Of a stretch of DNA of 64,000 nt, positions 8,310-16,830 are shown piece after piece. Numbering within the stretch: position 1 is the stretch's first letter; every line of letters starts with the position of its first letter. The notes beneath the pieces were generated by a model. The model was not told the DNA's origin. It was given only the letters and a program-made list of their open reading frames with translations, and searched no databases. The position numbers and the translations under genes are program-made. This stretch comes from RUG14219 sp045538535 (lineage in GTDB: Bacteria > Cyanobacteriota > Vampirovibrionia > Gastranaerophilales > Gastranaerophilaceae), in assembly GCA_045538535.1 (NCBI GenBank), contig JAZSRN010000024.1:1-64000 (forward strand). Direction: 5' to 3'.

Positions 8310-9797
8310 TTATCCGAAAGTTTTGAATGAACTTTCAATGTTCTTTTTGATTACATTTGATACAGAATCAAGTTCTTGCGAAATTGCTTTTTGTTCAGTA
8401 TCTAATTGTTTCAATCGCAATTCCAAAGTTTTATCTTCTGCTTGAATAATTTCAATTTTTGCATTTATATCGTTGATTGTTTGGTCATATTGATATTTTT
8501 CAAATTCGTATTGATTCATTGCGTCATCATACGCATCTTGATCAGTAATGGTATTTGTTGTTAGCGCATAAGTTGTCATTTGGCTTTCAGCAATAGGATT
8601 GCCGTTGTCGTCATATTGCGGGAAGGAAATGTTTATATATCTTCCAGTTGAATCTTGTTCAATTTTTACACCTTCGCGATTTTTTACTTCTTCAGCGCAT
8701 TTTTTACTACCAATAGTGTAACAATTTATTGCTGATTGGGAATTACCATTATCAGCATAAGAAGTATTAGCACTATTTAAGTGCGCAAGATTATAAAAAT
8801 ATGGTTGCCAATCTCCAGTAGAAGCATCTTTTACGTATCGTACAAGCCATTGAGTATCTGTGCCATATTCATCTTGCAACAATTTTAAATATGCAGCTTC
8901 TTCTTTTTTAAGCTCATCTAATTCTTCTTGAGTTAATTCTTTTAAATAATCATCGTTTTCTACAGAAGAATATGTTGTAATAGAACTTACTTCAGCCGTT
9001 GTCAAATATCTTTTTTGTGTTGAATCAGTATAGACTTCTTTCATATATTTGTCATCTTCTTTGGTAACAAGACTTACGGCATATTCAGGATCAGTTTCAC
9101 CTTCATTATAAAGCGCCAAAATCAAATCATCCTCTGTATAAGTTGTTGGAACTTTACTACCATCTGAATTAAGAGTATAGAATGAACCATCCGTATCTTT
9201 AAAAACTTGAGTTATAGCGTCTGCACTAGCATCATAAACATAATATTCAAGATTAGCAATCTCTGCATCTGAACATTGTTGTACACTTTTAACTTTAGTT
9301 GCTTCATTAATATAATATCCGGTTTCATCTTGTTGAACTGAATATGTTTTACCATTAAGTGTAATTTGATTACCAACGGTTGAAGTAGTGCTTACTACAC
9401 CAAGTGCACGTAATTGATTTGCACCAATATTATATGTATAACCGCTAGAACCGTCACTAACTCGTGTGACAACACTTGATGCTGCTGATACAACTGCAAA
9501 ATCATCGACAAATTCTCTTAAATAACTTACGGAATATGTTCCGGAACCGTTATTTTTTGGAATTAACGCAGTAATTGTATTTGACAAAGCGCCATCTTCA
9601 AATGTGTAAACCGTTTTTGTGTAATTGTCTACTGACGGAGGCACAGGAACCGACATACCCAACATATCGTTGTAGTAATTCGCAGACTGATTAGACAATG
9701 ATGTGCGTTGTTGGTTAATCTGTTGACCTTCAAACTCAACATTGTTCTTTCTGGCTGTCAGACCTAAAAATCTAGCTTGTGATGCTGACATTCCCAT
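8310..9797 (-). CDS. Large lineage-specific protein with conserved-looking helical ends
   Basis: 495 residues. The N-terminus reads MSASQARFLGLTARKN, then a Gln/Asn/Ser-rich helix (residues ~15-45). The middle (~50-400) is rich in S, T, D, Y and G and looks like beta-rich extracellular sequence. The last ~70 residues form a coiled coil (DKTLELRLKQLDTEQKAI ...) ending in SFKTFG. No Sec signal peptide is seen, yet the composition is that of an exported protein. Paired N- and C-terminal helices around a variable middle recall flagellar axial proteins, but the usual flagellin or hook motifs are absent. From memory, such ends recur in Gastranaerophilales proteins; function unknown. Confidence 0.7.
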   Translation of the reverse strand: MGMSASQARFLGLTARKNNVEFEGQQINQQRTSLSNQSANYYNDMLGMSVPVPPSVDNYTKTVYTFEDGALSNTITALIPKNNGSGTYSVSYLREFVDDFAVVSAASSVVTRVSDGSSGYTYNIGANQLRALGVVSTTSTVGNQITLNGKTYSVQQDETGYYINEATKVKSVQQCSDAEIANLEYYVYDASADAITQVFKDTDGSFYTLNSDGSKVPTTYTEDDLILALYNEGETDPEYAVSLVTKEDDKYMKEVYTDSTQKRYLTTAEVSSITTYSSVENDDYLKELTQEELDELKKEEAAYLKLLQDEYGTDTQWLVRYVKDASTGDWQPYFYNLAHLNSANTSYADNGNSQSAINCYTIGSKKCAEEVKNREGVKIEQDSTGRYINISFPQYDDNGNPIAESQMTTYALTTNTITDQDAYDDAMNQYEFEKYQYDQTINDINAKIEIIQAEDKTLELRLKQLDTEQKAISQELDSVSNVIKKNIESSFKTFG

Positions 9798-9910
9798 TGT
9801 TCCGCTAAAGTCCTTTCCGTTCTTGTAGTACCTGTAATCACTTTAACGTCACATGTTTTGCAAAACTTTAAACATGCAAGCTTATTTGTAAACTTTTTGT
9901 AACAATTCAG

Positions 9911-10372
9911 TTATTTTCTAAAGCGCTCATTAATGTATGACAAAATAGCACCACCTATTTCTTCATTAGGATCAAAATAGGTTTGTTTGTAAGGTGTTGT
10001 ACAATTTTTAATTAACATATTTACTAATGGCCCAAAAGCATCCGGAACTTGAATTTTTCTATAAATACCGGCCAAAAAAGTTTGAATTTCTGGATTTGTA
10101 GTTTGATTAAAACGTGCCAACACAGGATACATCCGTTTGACATCTCCAGTACCATTTTCAATGCTTCTATCTAATATATAAAGGTATTCAACGATTTCGT
10201 CTTCGTTTTGAGAATGCCCTAAAACTTCTGCAATATGTACAAGCGCAGATTCTTTTTGTTTCACAAACATATCAACTTTTTCTTGATTGAATGTTCGATA
10301 ATTGCGATGTGGTTGCTCAGTAATCGGATATTTGTATGTAGAATTTGTGTTATAACTTATAGCATTAATCAT
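9911..10372 (-). CDS. Small helical-repeat protein (153 aa)
   Basis: Mostly alpha-helical, with HEAT/ARM-like spacing (EDEIVEYLYILDRSIENG, VKRMYPVLARFNQTTNPEIQTFLAGIYRKI). No signal peptide. Last gene of a three-gene minus-strand set, 9 nt after the stop of the multi-pass membrane protein. The N-terminus MINAISYNTNSTYKYPI is short and polar, as in other proteins of this region. Function unknown. Confidence 0.65.
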   Translation of the reverse strand: MINAISYNTNSTYKYPITEQPHRNYRTFNQEKVDMFVKQKESALVHIAEVLGHSQNEDEIVEYLYILDRSIENGTGDVKRMYPVLARFNQTTNPEIQTFLAGIYRKIQVPDAFGPLVNMLIKNCTTPYKQTYFDPNEEIGGAILSYINERFRK

Positions 10373-10381
10373 AAAAAATCC

Positions 10382-11866
10382 TTACGAATATACAAATGGC
10401 GGGCCGTTTTTGATTTCGGACAAAATATTTTCTGCCATTGTTTTTAGTTCAGCTTTAGGTTTGCCGTTATCTACTTGTTTATAAAATTCTTCAACAAGCG
10501 GCATTATTGCAGAATCTTTTTTAGATTTAAAATTCCTCAACTCAGTTGATACAAGATTTTTTTGCAATTCAAGTTCAGTTTCCGCGTTAATTGTTTTAAC
10601 TTGAACTTCTTTTATAGCATCTCCAACAAGCTTTCCGCCGTAACCGATTGCCGTAATACCCGTTACACCAAGAAATAATTGTTTAAATTGCGGATTAGCA
10701 GTGTCAAGCAACCAATTGTAGAAAAAGGCTCTATAATCATCTACAAATGAATTGAATGCAGGTTTTGGAGTGCCATCACCTCCGATATTCGGATTGACTT
10801 TTGTCGTCGAAGTTTTTAGTTTAATAATCATTTTATTTAAGAAATCATCCTTTTCCGTTTGTGACCAATTGAGGTTTTTTATTTGCGAACGTACATAATC
10901 TTCTGTTGCATCGACTGCAAGAAATAAATGCTCTAAATTACTTCTATCGGCATCCTTAGTTGTGTTAGATGACTTTTTAATTACTTGCGAAATAATATCT
11001 TTTGTTTCATCAATATACGTTTTTAGGTGCTCTTTACTTTTTGAAAGATTTTTGATTGACAAATACCCGAGTCCGACAATAGCCCCAACTGTGACAAGTC
11101 CAAGAGCAACATTGCCGATTGAAAAATCTTTATCTGATTTTTGCTTAACTTGTCCAAACCAAGGATTATATTTTTTACGCCCAAAATTCAAGAGCAATTT
11201 TTCGTCTTTATTATCAATGTATTTTTCAAAGTCATGAGTATATTTTGATAACATACTTCTAATTATTTGTATTTTACCGGAAAAAGATTGAGTTTCCACA
11301 TCTATCAAGTTTTCTTGAAGATTTTTCTGAATATTAGCCTCTTTTCTTTTAACCCAAATATCTTTATAGCCATCAAAAAATGTTTTACCCATAAACGCCA
11401 TTGCAGTTAGCGCAAAAACACCGGCACCTGCAATAAAAGTTTTACGATTAGGGTTTTGAACCATTTGATAAATAACTTGAGTTGTTTCATTACTCAATTG
11501 AACATTTCTTGTTACAGCCGGAAGCCATTTTTCTTTTGCAAGCTTTGTTGAAATTTTTGCGCTATGGCTAACAAATGCCGTCAAAGCTGCAATTGAACCC
11601 ATTACCCCTACCGCTATAGCACTAAGAGGAATAAGCTTTTTATCCGGAAATTTTGGATTTTGATATAATTCCTCCGGCATTGATATTCTATCTGAAATAA
11701 TTAAAACATCTTTTGTTTCCGACAAATCCGCACAAGTTTTATCCTTCACAAAATTGTTTACAAGAACTCCTTCTTTTGTCGTCAAGTTGTTCTTTTTTTG
11801 TGAATTTGTCAGATTGCGGTGCTGTCTAACTGTTTCAGCATCGTTAAATGTGTTAACGTGCATCAT
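10382..11866 (-). CDS. Multi-pass membrane protein, unknown
   Basis: 494 residues with a polar ~75-residue N-terminus, then Gly/Ala-rich hydrophobic segments at ~79-99, 144-163, 250-270 and 396-416, separated by long Lys-rich helical stretches. No signal peptide or known domain. Its start (two tandem ATGs) overlaps the end of the upstream CPHGLPIGACPIC gene by 14 nt, so the two are translationally coupled. Short paired hydrophobic segments in an otherwise polar protein resemble type III translocators or inclusion-membrane proteins, but this is only a shape similarity. Confidence 0.7.
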   Translation of the reverse strand: MMHVNTFNDAETVRQHRNLTNSQKKNNLTTKEGVLVNNFVKDKTCADLSETKDVLIISDRISMPEELYQNPKFPDKKLIPLSAIAVGVMGSIAALTAFVSHSAKISTKLAKEKWLPAVTRNVQLSNETTQVIYQMVQNPNRKTFIAGAGVFALTAMAFMGKTFFDGYKDIWVKRKEANIQKNLQENLIDVETQSFSGKIQIIRSMLSKYTHDFEKYIDNKDEKLLLNFGRKKYNPWFGQVKQKSDKDFSIGNVALGLVTVGAIVGLGYLSIKNLSKSKEHLKTYIDETKDIISQVIKKSSNTTKDADRSNLEHLFLAVDATEDYVRSQIKNLNWSQTEKDDFLNKMIIKLKTSTTKVNPNIGGDGTPKPAFNSFVDDYRAFFYNWLLDTANPQFKQLFLGVTGITAIGYGGKLVGDAIKEVQVKTINAETELELQKNLVSTELRNFKSKKDSAIMPLVEEFYKQVDNGKPKAELKTMAENILSEIKNGPPFVYS

Positions 11867-12551
11867 TTTCTATTTCCTTTTTGTTTTCGTTCGTAAGTTT
11901 ATTATATAAATCGTGAATGAATGTTTTTAGTTCAAATGCTCTTTTGGATTCCTCAATTTGCTTTTCGTCATCGTCAGCACCTTGAACGGAAAAAATCCCG
12001 AAAAGTGATTTGATTTTCTTTTTAAATGAGTTTAATGTTTCAGATACGGTTTTGGCAATTGCTGCTTTTGCCTCGCCAATCATTGCAGTTAATTTATCTG
12101 AGATATCTGCAAATTTTTGATTAATTGTTTGAATAATATTGGATATATTAGTAGGTAGATTTTGCACAAACCTTAAAACATTATTCAATACAGTATTCAA
12201 AACAAAATTAATCGGTTTTGATATTATCGTCGGAGCAGCATTTGCAATTCTTTGCGCCAACTGAATATTTTTTTGTATTGCATTTTCCATTGAATTTTGG
12301 AACTTGGCAAGATTTTGCAAATATTGTAATTGTTGTTCTTCTCTTGCTTGTTTAGCCATTTTTTGAGCCTTTAGCATTGCGCCTATTGCTGCACATTGAT
12401 TATACGTCATCTCGCCGGCATTTCGCGGAACATCGCGCCTTGAAACTCCACCGCCTCCGCCCATACCATTACATATCGGGCAAGCGCCAATCGGCAATCC
12501 ATGCGGACAAGTACCTATTTTGTTTTGGCTTTGTATTGTAGCTAATTGCAT
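11853..12551 (-). CDS. Cys-motif protein (CPHGLPIGACPIC) with long helical tail
   Basis: 232 residues. Near the start, C15, H17, C24 and C27 (CPHGLPIGACPICNG) form a probable zinc knuckle, followed by a run of five glycines. The rest is helical and amphipathic, with a mildly hydrophobic stretch (residues ~110-150) and a charged tail. I chose ATG 12551 because AGAGGA lies 7 nt upstream; an ATG at 12623 has no usable ribosome site. That ribosome site sits in the 3' arm of a hairpin followed by six T (separate entry). First gene of the operon with 10382-11866 and 9911-10372. Function unknown. Confidence 0.65.
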   Translation of the reverse strand: MQLATIQSQNKIGTCPHGLPIGACPICNGMGGGGGVSRRDVPRNAGEMTYNQCAAIGAMLKAQKMAKQAREEQQLQYLQNLAKFQNSMENAIQKNIQLAQRIANAAPTIISKPINFVLNTVLNNVLRFVQNLPTNISNIIQTINQKFADISDKLTAMIGEAKAAIAKTVSETLNSFKKKIKSLFGIFSVQGADDDEKQIEESKRAFELKTFIHDLYNKLTNENKKEIENDAR

Positions 12552-12552
12552 T

Positions 12553-12575
12553 AAAAAATCCTCTACTTTAGAGGA
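12553..12575 (-). promoter_or_regulatory. Terminator-like hairpin that also hides the ribosome site
   Basis: On the minus strand TCCTCTA-AAG-TAGAGGA forms a 7-bp stem with a 3-nt loop, followed by TTTTTT, then one A and the ATG of the Cys-motif gene. The 3' arm is the ribosome-binding site. It could act as an attenuator, a translation switch, or both. Confidence 0.5.
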
Positions 12576-12646
12576 CTCAACGATAATATTATGTTCTTGC
12601 CAAACTGCACGTAGCTTAAACATTTTTTGAAACCAAGTTATATTAC

Positions 12647-12742
12647 TTAATTCCTTTTATCATCGAGCATTCCGACTATTACGGCTGCGGCAGCAGTTGA
12701 AGATCTCCACTTCATTTCCTCTTTAAGATAAGAGTAATCCAA
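12647..12742 (-). CDS. Candidate small protein or gene remnant (22-31 aa)
   Basis: Minus-strand frame with a non-random composition: ...DYSYLKEEMKWRSSTAAAA, then VIVGMLDDKRN and a stop. A TTG at 12742 gives 31 residues; an ATG at 12715 gives 22 residues and sits directly after AAAGAGGA, rather close for a ribosome site. The frame stays open to 12766. The GC-rich Ala codons stand out from the surrounding AT-rich spacer. It may be a leader peptide of the downstream Cys-motif operon or the tail of a decayed gene. Confidence 0.3.
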   Translation of the reverse strand: MDYSYLKEEMKWRSSTAAAAVIVGMLDDKRN

Positions 12743-12794
12743 TAAAAAATCTCGGTCAATATATTGTTAAGGTTTATGTAAAACAAAATAAAAA

Positions 12795-12813
12795 GGGATT
12801 GAAAATCAATCCC
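12795..12813 (-). terminator. Intrinsic terminator of gene 12859-13707
   Basis: 7-bp stem GGGATTG / CAATCCC with a 5-nt loop; on the minus strand it runs into TTTTTATTTTG. Confidence 0.75.
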
Positions 12814-12858
12814 TACACTACACTTACACATTTATAACTACACTACACACTTACTTTA

Positions 12859-13707
12859 TCAATCTTTATTTGCCGTAAATACTGCGGCCAGTAATCCGGC
12901 TGCGGCACCGATAATACCCGCGATAAACGGCTTGCTCTTTAATCCGACTTTCAAAGCTTTCATAATGAAGTTTGCCGAAACCGCAACACCTGCACCCAGT
13001 ACCGTACCACCCACTACGTTACCCGCAATTTTCTTAGCATTTTCACTTCTACCTACAGGCTGACCCGTAATTTGAGCGATATTTTGTTCTGCCGTTTTCT
13101 TATCTGCAAATCCTAATGTCGCAGTTTGCAAGAAACCTTGAGTAAATGAACTTCTGCCGTGTTTTCTCAAATCTTCAACAATAGAAGTTCCAAATTGTTT
13201 TTGATACAACATTGATGCTCTGCCTTTAACTTGGTTTACATCAGTGCAACCGTATAAAGATTGAACTTCTGCAACATAGGCATTATATGCTTCTTGGATT
13301 TGTTGTTGTTCATTCGACATTATTTTCTCGCGAAGTCTTTGACCGGCAATAACTACCGCTTCTTCCGGAGAATTAAGTCTCATATCAGCATTACGCATTT
13401 TTTGTTGCTGTTTCACCTGATAATCAATCATAAAATCTTGGTTTTTATCCATATATTTGAAATAATCTTCTTGCGAGTATCCTGCACCTCCGGTAAATCC
13501 GGGCATCATAGGGTATGTCCCCATACCGACACCCATTCCCATTCCTGGGAAGATACTACCATTCATTGTCATAGCCGGATTTACTAATTGTGGATAATAA
13601 CAACTATCTGTCAAGTCATTGAGCATTACTTGATTTGCATAACTGCTAAACATCCCAGGATAAAACCCTAAGCTATCGATTCTTGCAGCCATTGTATCGC
13701 CTGCCAT
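12859..13707 (-). CDS. Protein with C-terminal Gly/Ala-rich hydrophobic hairpin
   Basis: 282 residues. The N-terminal ~70 residues are Met/Gly/Tyr/Pro-rich (MGMGVGMGTYPMMPGF), the middle is a charged helix (~80-200), and the C-terminus has two short hydrophobic segments (~226-248, GNVVGGTVLGAGVAV; ~260-278, AGIIGAAAGLLAAVF) split by a Lys-rich turn. Such a glycine-zipper hairpin suggests membrane insertion. There is no signal peptide. A strong GGAGG ribosome site lies 7 nt before ATG 13707. Single-gene unit with its own terminator. Function unknown. Confidence 0.7.
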   Translation of the reverse strand: MAGDTMAARIDSLGFYPGMFSSYANQVMLNDLTDSCYYPQLVNPAMTMNGSIFPGMGMGVGMGTYPMMPGFTGGAGYSQEDYFKYMDKNQDFMIDYQVKQQQKMRNADMRLNSPEEAVVIAGQRLREKIMSNEQQQIQEAYNAYVAEVQSLYGCTDVNQVKGRASMLYQKQFGTSIVEDLRKHGRSSFTQGFLQTATLGFADKKTAEQNIAQITGQPVGRSENAKKIAGNVVGGTVLGAGVAVSANFIMKALKVGLKSKPFIAGIIGAAAGLLAAVFTANKD

Positions 13708-13792
13708 AACCTAACCTCCAAATTAAATTTTCTAACCTACCTTACTTATATAAAAAAAAATTATTATGTAAAATTGCGTTTTGAAAAAATAT

Positions 13793-13838
13793 TTGTTTAC
13801 ATTACTTTACAATTGCCTTAAAATTATAATGTAAACAA
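13793..13838. promoter_or_regulatory. Promoter with flanking 12-bp inverted repeat
   Basis: A perfect inverted repeat, TTGTTTACATTA (13793-13804) and TAATGTAAACAA (13827-13838), with a 22-nt spacer. A plus-strand promoter lies inside it: TTACTT (13802-13807), 17 nt, TATAAT (13825-13830). The right arm overlaps the -10 box, as an operator would. It precedes the TPR gene and is also upstream of the divergent gene at 13707. Confidence 0.5.
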
Positions 13839-13885
13839 TTTGACCATACAGCTGTAATGTTGTAATATCAAAGCTAGAGGATACC

Positions 13886-14989
13886 ATGGTTAAAAAAATT
13901 ATATCATTTATAATATTTGTAATATTATGTGCCGGTTTGGCTTTTGCCATATATAAATACCCTAATTTTTTTAAAACTCAAATCAACAAGGCACAAGGGA
14001 TGTATTATGTTTTTCGCGGAGATAAAGAATTTAAAAACCATAATCTTCAAAAAGCCATTAAATATTATAAAAACGGACTTGCTCTCTACCCGGGACACTA
14101 TACGGCTTGGTGCAATTTAGGAAGTATATACGTTGCTTACGAAGACTATTTTTCTGCGACCGAAGCGTATGAAGAAGCCATAAAACATAATCCTAATTAC
14201 ATTATTGCAAGAATGAATTATGGTGTTGTTTCGACCGAACGTCTTGGAGATTTTGACGGCGCAATAAGACAATACAAAGCTATACTTGAAACAAAAAGAA
14301 AATTATGGTCAATTCCTTTTATTTATAATAACAAAAGAAGTACCAAAATTAACAAAGGGCTTGCCTATTACAACATGGGAGTTGCATACAAACAAAAATC
14401 GCTTTATACGGCTGACAATAATTGGGTACTTAAACGTAAATATCTTCAAGATGCCCTAGACTCTTACGAAAAAGCCGCTAAAATCTTAAAAAAGCATTAC
14501 GACACCAGTTATAATTTGGCCTTAACTCAACATCTTTTGGGCAATTATCACGATGCAGGATTGAATTATTGCAAAGCTATAGAAATTTCACCGTTTAATT
14601 ATGAAGCGCATTTCAATTTGGCAATTCTTTTAAAACACCTAAAATACTACAAAGAATCCCTTAACGAGCTTGAAAAAGCCACCGATTTAGTAACAAATAG
14701 CGAAGGTGCAACAAATCGCCAAAGATATATTTTTGATGTAATGAATGATGTTACTAAAATAATTTTATCTGAAACTGAACCTAACCAGAAAAACAAACTC
14801 GGACACAACAATTCTAATTCAGTCATGACATTTGTCGGAGGACAATTTGTCGAAGCTGAAGAATTAGACAATGCTATTTATAAAAACTTTAAAACTTGCC
14901 AAGCAAAAGATATTTTCAAAAACGATATAACCGAAGATTACAACAATTTAAATTTAGACAATCACGCTCCGGTTAAGCTTCCGTATTAA
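13886..14989 (+). CDS. Membrane-anchored TPR protein
   Basis: 367 residues. A hydrophobic N-terminal segment (IISFIIFVILCAGLAFAIY, residues ~4-23) acts as an anchor or signal. Then come TPR units: ~50-85 (LQKAIKYYKNGLALYPG), 86-120 (FSATEAYEEAIKHNPN), 121-150, a longer spacer, and ~190-280 (YHDAGLNYCKAIEISPF, YKESLNELEKATDLV). TPRs bind proteins; no enzymatic domain is visible. The ribosome site is AGAGGAT. The operator-like repeat at 13793-13838 overlaps its promoter. It may assemble an envelope complex, but no partner is evident next to it. Confidence 0.8.
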   Translation: MVKKIISFIIFVILCAGLAFAIYKYPNFFKTQINKAQGMYYVFRGDKEFKNHNLQKAIKYYKNGLALYPGHYTAWCNLGSIYVAYEDYFSATEAYEEAIKHNPNYIIARMNYGVVSTERLGDFDGAIRQYKAILETKRKLWSIPFIYNNKRSTKINKGLAYYNMGVAYKQKSLYTADNNWVLKRKYLQDALDSYEKAAKILKKHYDTSYNLALTQHLLGNYHDAGLNYCKAIEISPFNYEAHFNLAILLKHLKYYKESLNELEKATDLVTNSEGATNRQRYIFDVMNDVTKIILSETEPNQKNKLGHNNSNSVMTFVGGQFVEAEELDNAIYKNFKTCQAKDIFKNDITEDYNNLNLDNHAPVKLPY

Positions 14990-14992
14990 AAA

Positions 14993-15859
14993 TTAACCTT
15001 TGACGGCACCCTCATTTTCACCGGAAATAAAATATCTTTGCATTGCAAGGAAAAATATTAATATCGGAATAGTTGCCAAAATTGAACCGGCAGCAATAAA
15101 TCGCCAATTTGAAGAAAACATACCTTGCAAGTTATTTACACCAACCGGCAATGTATACATACTTTCTTTTGTTAAAACAATACTTGGCCATAAAAATTCA
15201 CCCCAAGAACCTATAAATGAAAAAATAGCAAGTACCGCAAGTGATGGCTTAACCATCGGCAAAAGAACTTTTACAAAAACTTGTACAACATTACAACCGT
15301 CAACAATTGCAGCTTCTTCCATTTCTTTTGGAATTGTTAAAAACGCTTGACGCATTAAAAATATTCCAAATGCACTAACCGCAAAAGGTAAAATTAACCC
15401 CATAAAACCGGCAAAATCTGAAACATTATCTGTTAAATTTAATTTTAAAGCTATAATATACACCGGCAGCATTATAGCTTGAAACGGGACCATTATCGTC
15501 GCCAATATTCCAAAGAATGCAACTTTTTTCCCTTTAAAATTCATTCTGGCCAAAGGATATCCCGCCATCGCAGACAAAATAAGATTCAGTAAAACTGTTC
15601 CGCCGGCAACAATCATACTATTTATAAAATATCTTATGAAATCAACCTGTTTCCATACCCCAAAATAATTCGCCCAAGTAAAATCTTTAGGAATTATTTG
15701 TGGTGGATAAGCAAAAATGTTCTCATTTACACCCTTTAAGGATGTTGAAATTAACCATACAAAAGGAAATATTGAAAGTATAGATACTACAATAAGCACA
15801 AAGTGTATCCAAAAATTTTTAAAATTAAAATGTTTTGTACTTTTCAAATTATCCTCCAT
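14993..15859 (-). CDS. Carbohydrate ABC transporter permease, MalG/UgpE type
   Basis: 288 residues with six predicted membrane segments. The EAA loop that docks the ATPase reads EEAAIVDGCNVVQVFVKVLLP (shown in part), which keeps the conserved E-A-A and G spacing. Second of two permease genes; ATG 15859 follows the stop of the MalF-type gene by 3 nt. Sugar importers of this class (CUT1) also need a binding protein and an ATPase, and neither is encoded nearby. The substrate cannot be predicted. Confidence 0.9.
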   Translation of the reverse strand: MEDNLKSTKHFNFKNFWIHFVLIVVSILSIFPFVWLISTSLKGVNENIFAYPPQIIPKDFTWANYFGVWKQVDFIRYFINSMIVAGGTVLLNLILSAMAGYPLARMNFKGKKVAFFGILATIMVPFQAIMLPVYIIALKLNLTDNVSDFAGFMGLILPFAVSAFGIFLMRQAFLTIPKEMEEAAIVDGCNVVQVFVKVLLPMVKPSLAVLAIFSFIGSWGEFLWPSIVLTKESMYTLPVGVNNLQGMFSSNWRFIAAGSILATIPILIFFLAMQRYFISGENEGAVKG

Positions 15860-15862
15860 ACG

Positions 15863-16735
15863 CTATATTTGATATTTATTTTTTTCAAAGCAAAATATAT
15901 TAACTAACGAAAAGACCATTACTATTAATAATAAAACAACCGCCATAGCAGAAGCATAACCTAAATCAAGATTTTCGAATGCTCTTTCGTAAATATAATA
16001 AACAATTGTTTTACTCGAATTTAGAGGGCCACCTTTTGTCATAACATAAATTTCTGCAAAAACTTTCATCGCGGAAATTGCCGAAATTGTTGTAACAAGT
16101 GCAATAGTTGGCATTATATGCGGGATTGTTACGGTCAAATGTTTTGTCCAAAAATTCGCACCATCAATATCACAAGCCTCATACAATTCCTTCGGTACGC
16201 TCATGAGTGCAGCCAAGTAAATTATCATATAATATCCAACACCCTTCCATATAGTTACAAAAATAACAGAATATATCGCCCATTTTGTATCCGTAAGCCA
16301 ACCAATCGGATTTTTTCCAAATAACGTAACCACATAATTAAGGATACCTTGCTCAGCATATAACCATTTGAATGCAATAGCCGCAACAACAATTGAAACA
16401 ATTACCGGCAAATATATTAAAATCTTATATAATGTAACACCACGAATTTTTTGATTTATTAAAATCGCCAAAAACAACGGAAATATGGCCAAAATCGGCA
16501 CCGCAACAAATAAATATATAAACGTATTTAAAAGTACTTTATAAAAAATAGGACTTTTAAATAAATCAATATAATTCTGCAAACCTACAAACATCGGCGA
16601 ATATATATTGTTAGAATAATCTTGAAAACTCAAAAAAATCGTTTGCACAAAAGGAATAAAAAAGAATACCAACAACAATATAAACGCCGGTAACAAAAAC
16701 AAATATGGTACATATTTCCCATAATACTTAAACAT
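15863..16735 (-). CDS. Carbohydrate ABC transporter permease, MalF/UgpA type
   Basis: 290 residues, six membrane segments. The EAA loop is YEACDIDGANFWTKHLTVTIP, a good CUT1 match. Starts MFKYYGKYVPYLFLLPAFILL as in UgpA/LacF-like permeases. First gene of the pair; there is no binding-protein gene upstream, where it normally sits. Probably forms a heterodimer with the 14993-15859 product in the inner membrane. Confidence 0.9.
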   Translation of the reverse strand: MFKYYGKYVPYLFLLPAFILLLVFFFIPFVQTIFLSFQDYSNNIYSPMFVGLQNYIDLFKSPIFYKVLLNTFIYLFVAVPILAIFPLFLAILINQKIRGVTLYKILIYLPVIVSIVVAAIAFKWLYAEQGILNYVVTLFGKNPIGWLTDTKWAIYSVIFVTIWKGVGYYMIIYLAALMSVPKELYEACDIDGANFWTKHLTVTIPHIMPTIALVTTISAISAMKVFAEIYVMTKGGPLNSSKTIVYYIYERAFENLDLGYASAMAVVLLLIVMVFSLVNIFCFEKNKYQI

Positions 16736-16830
16736 ACGGGTATTATAAATAAAAACGAAATCTTTGGCAAGATAAATAAATCAAAAATATATTAGCACAA
16801 CAATCCAATTATTGAACTTTTTCAAAAAAC

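Larger units (their letters stand above)
12552..12858. other. Intergenic region upstream of the Cys-motif operon
   Basis: 307 nt without an established gene. It holds the ribosome-site hairpin (12553-12575), the small candidate frame (12647-12742), and the terminator of the next gene (12795-12813). A repeated CTACACTACACTTACACA/ACTACACTACACACTTAC stretch lies at 12814-12854. Confidence 0.5.

Noticed and set aside
12552..12623. 24-residue N-terminal extension of the Cys-motif protein
   Set aside because: ATG 12623 has no ribosome site in range, and the frame reads through the hairpin with the real ribosome site.
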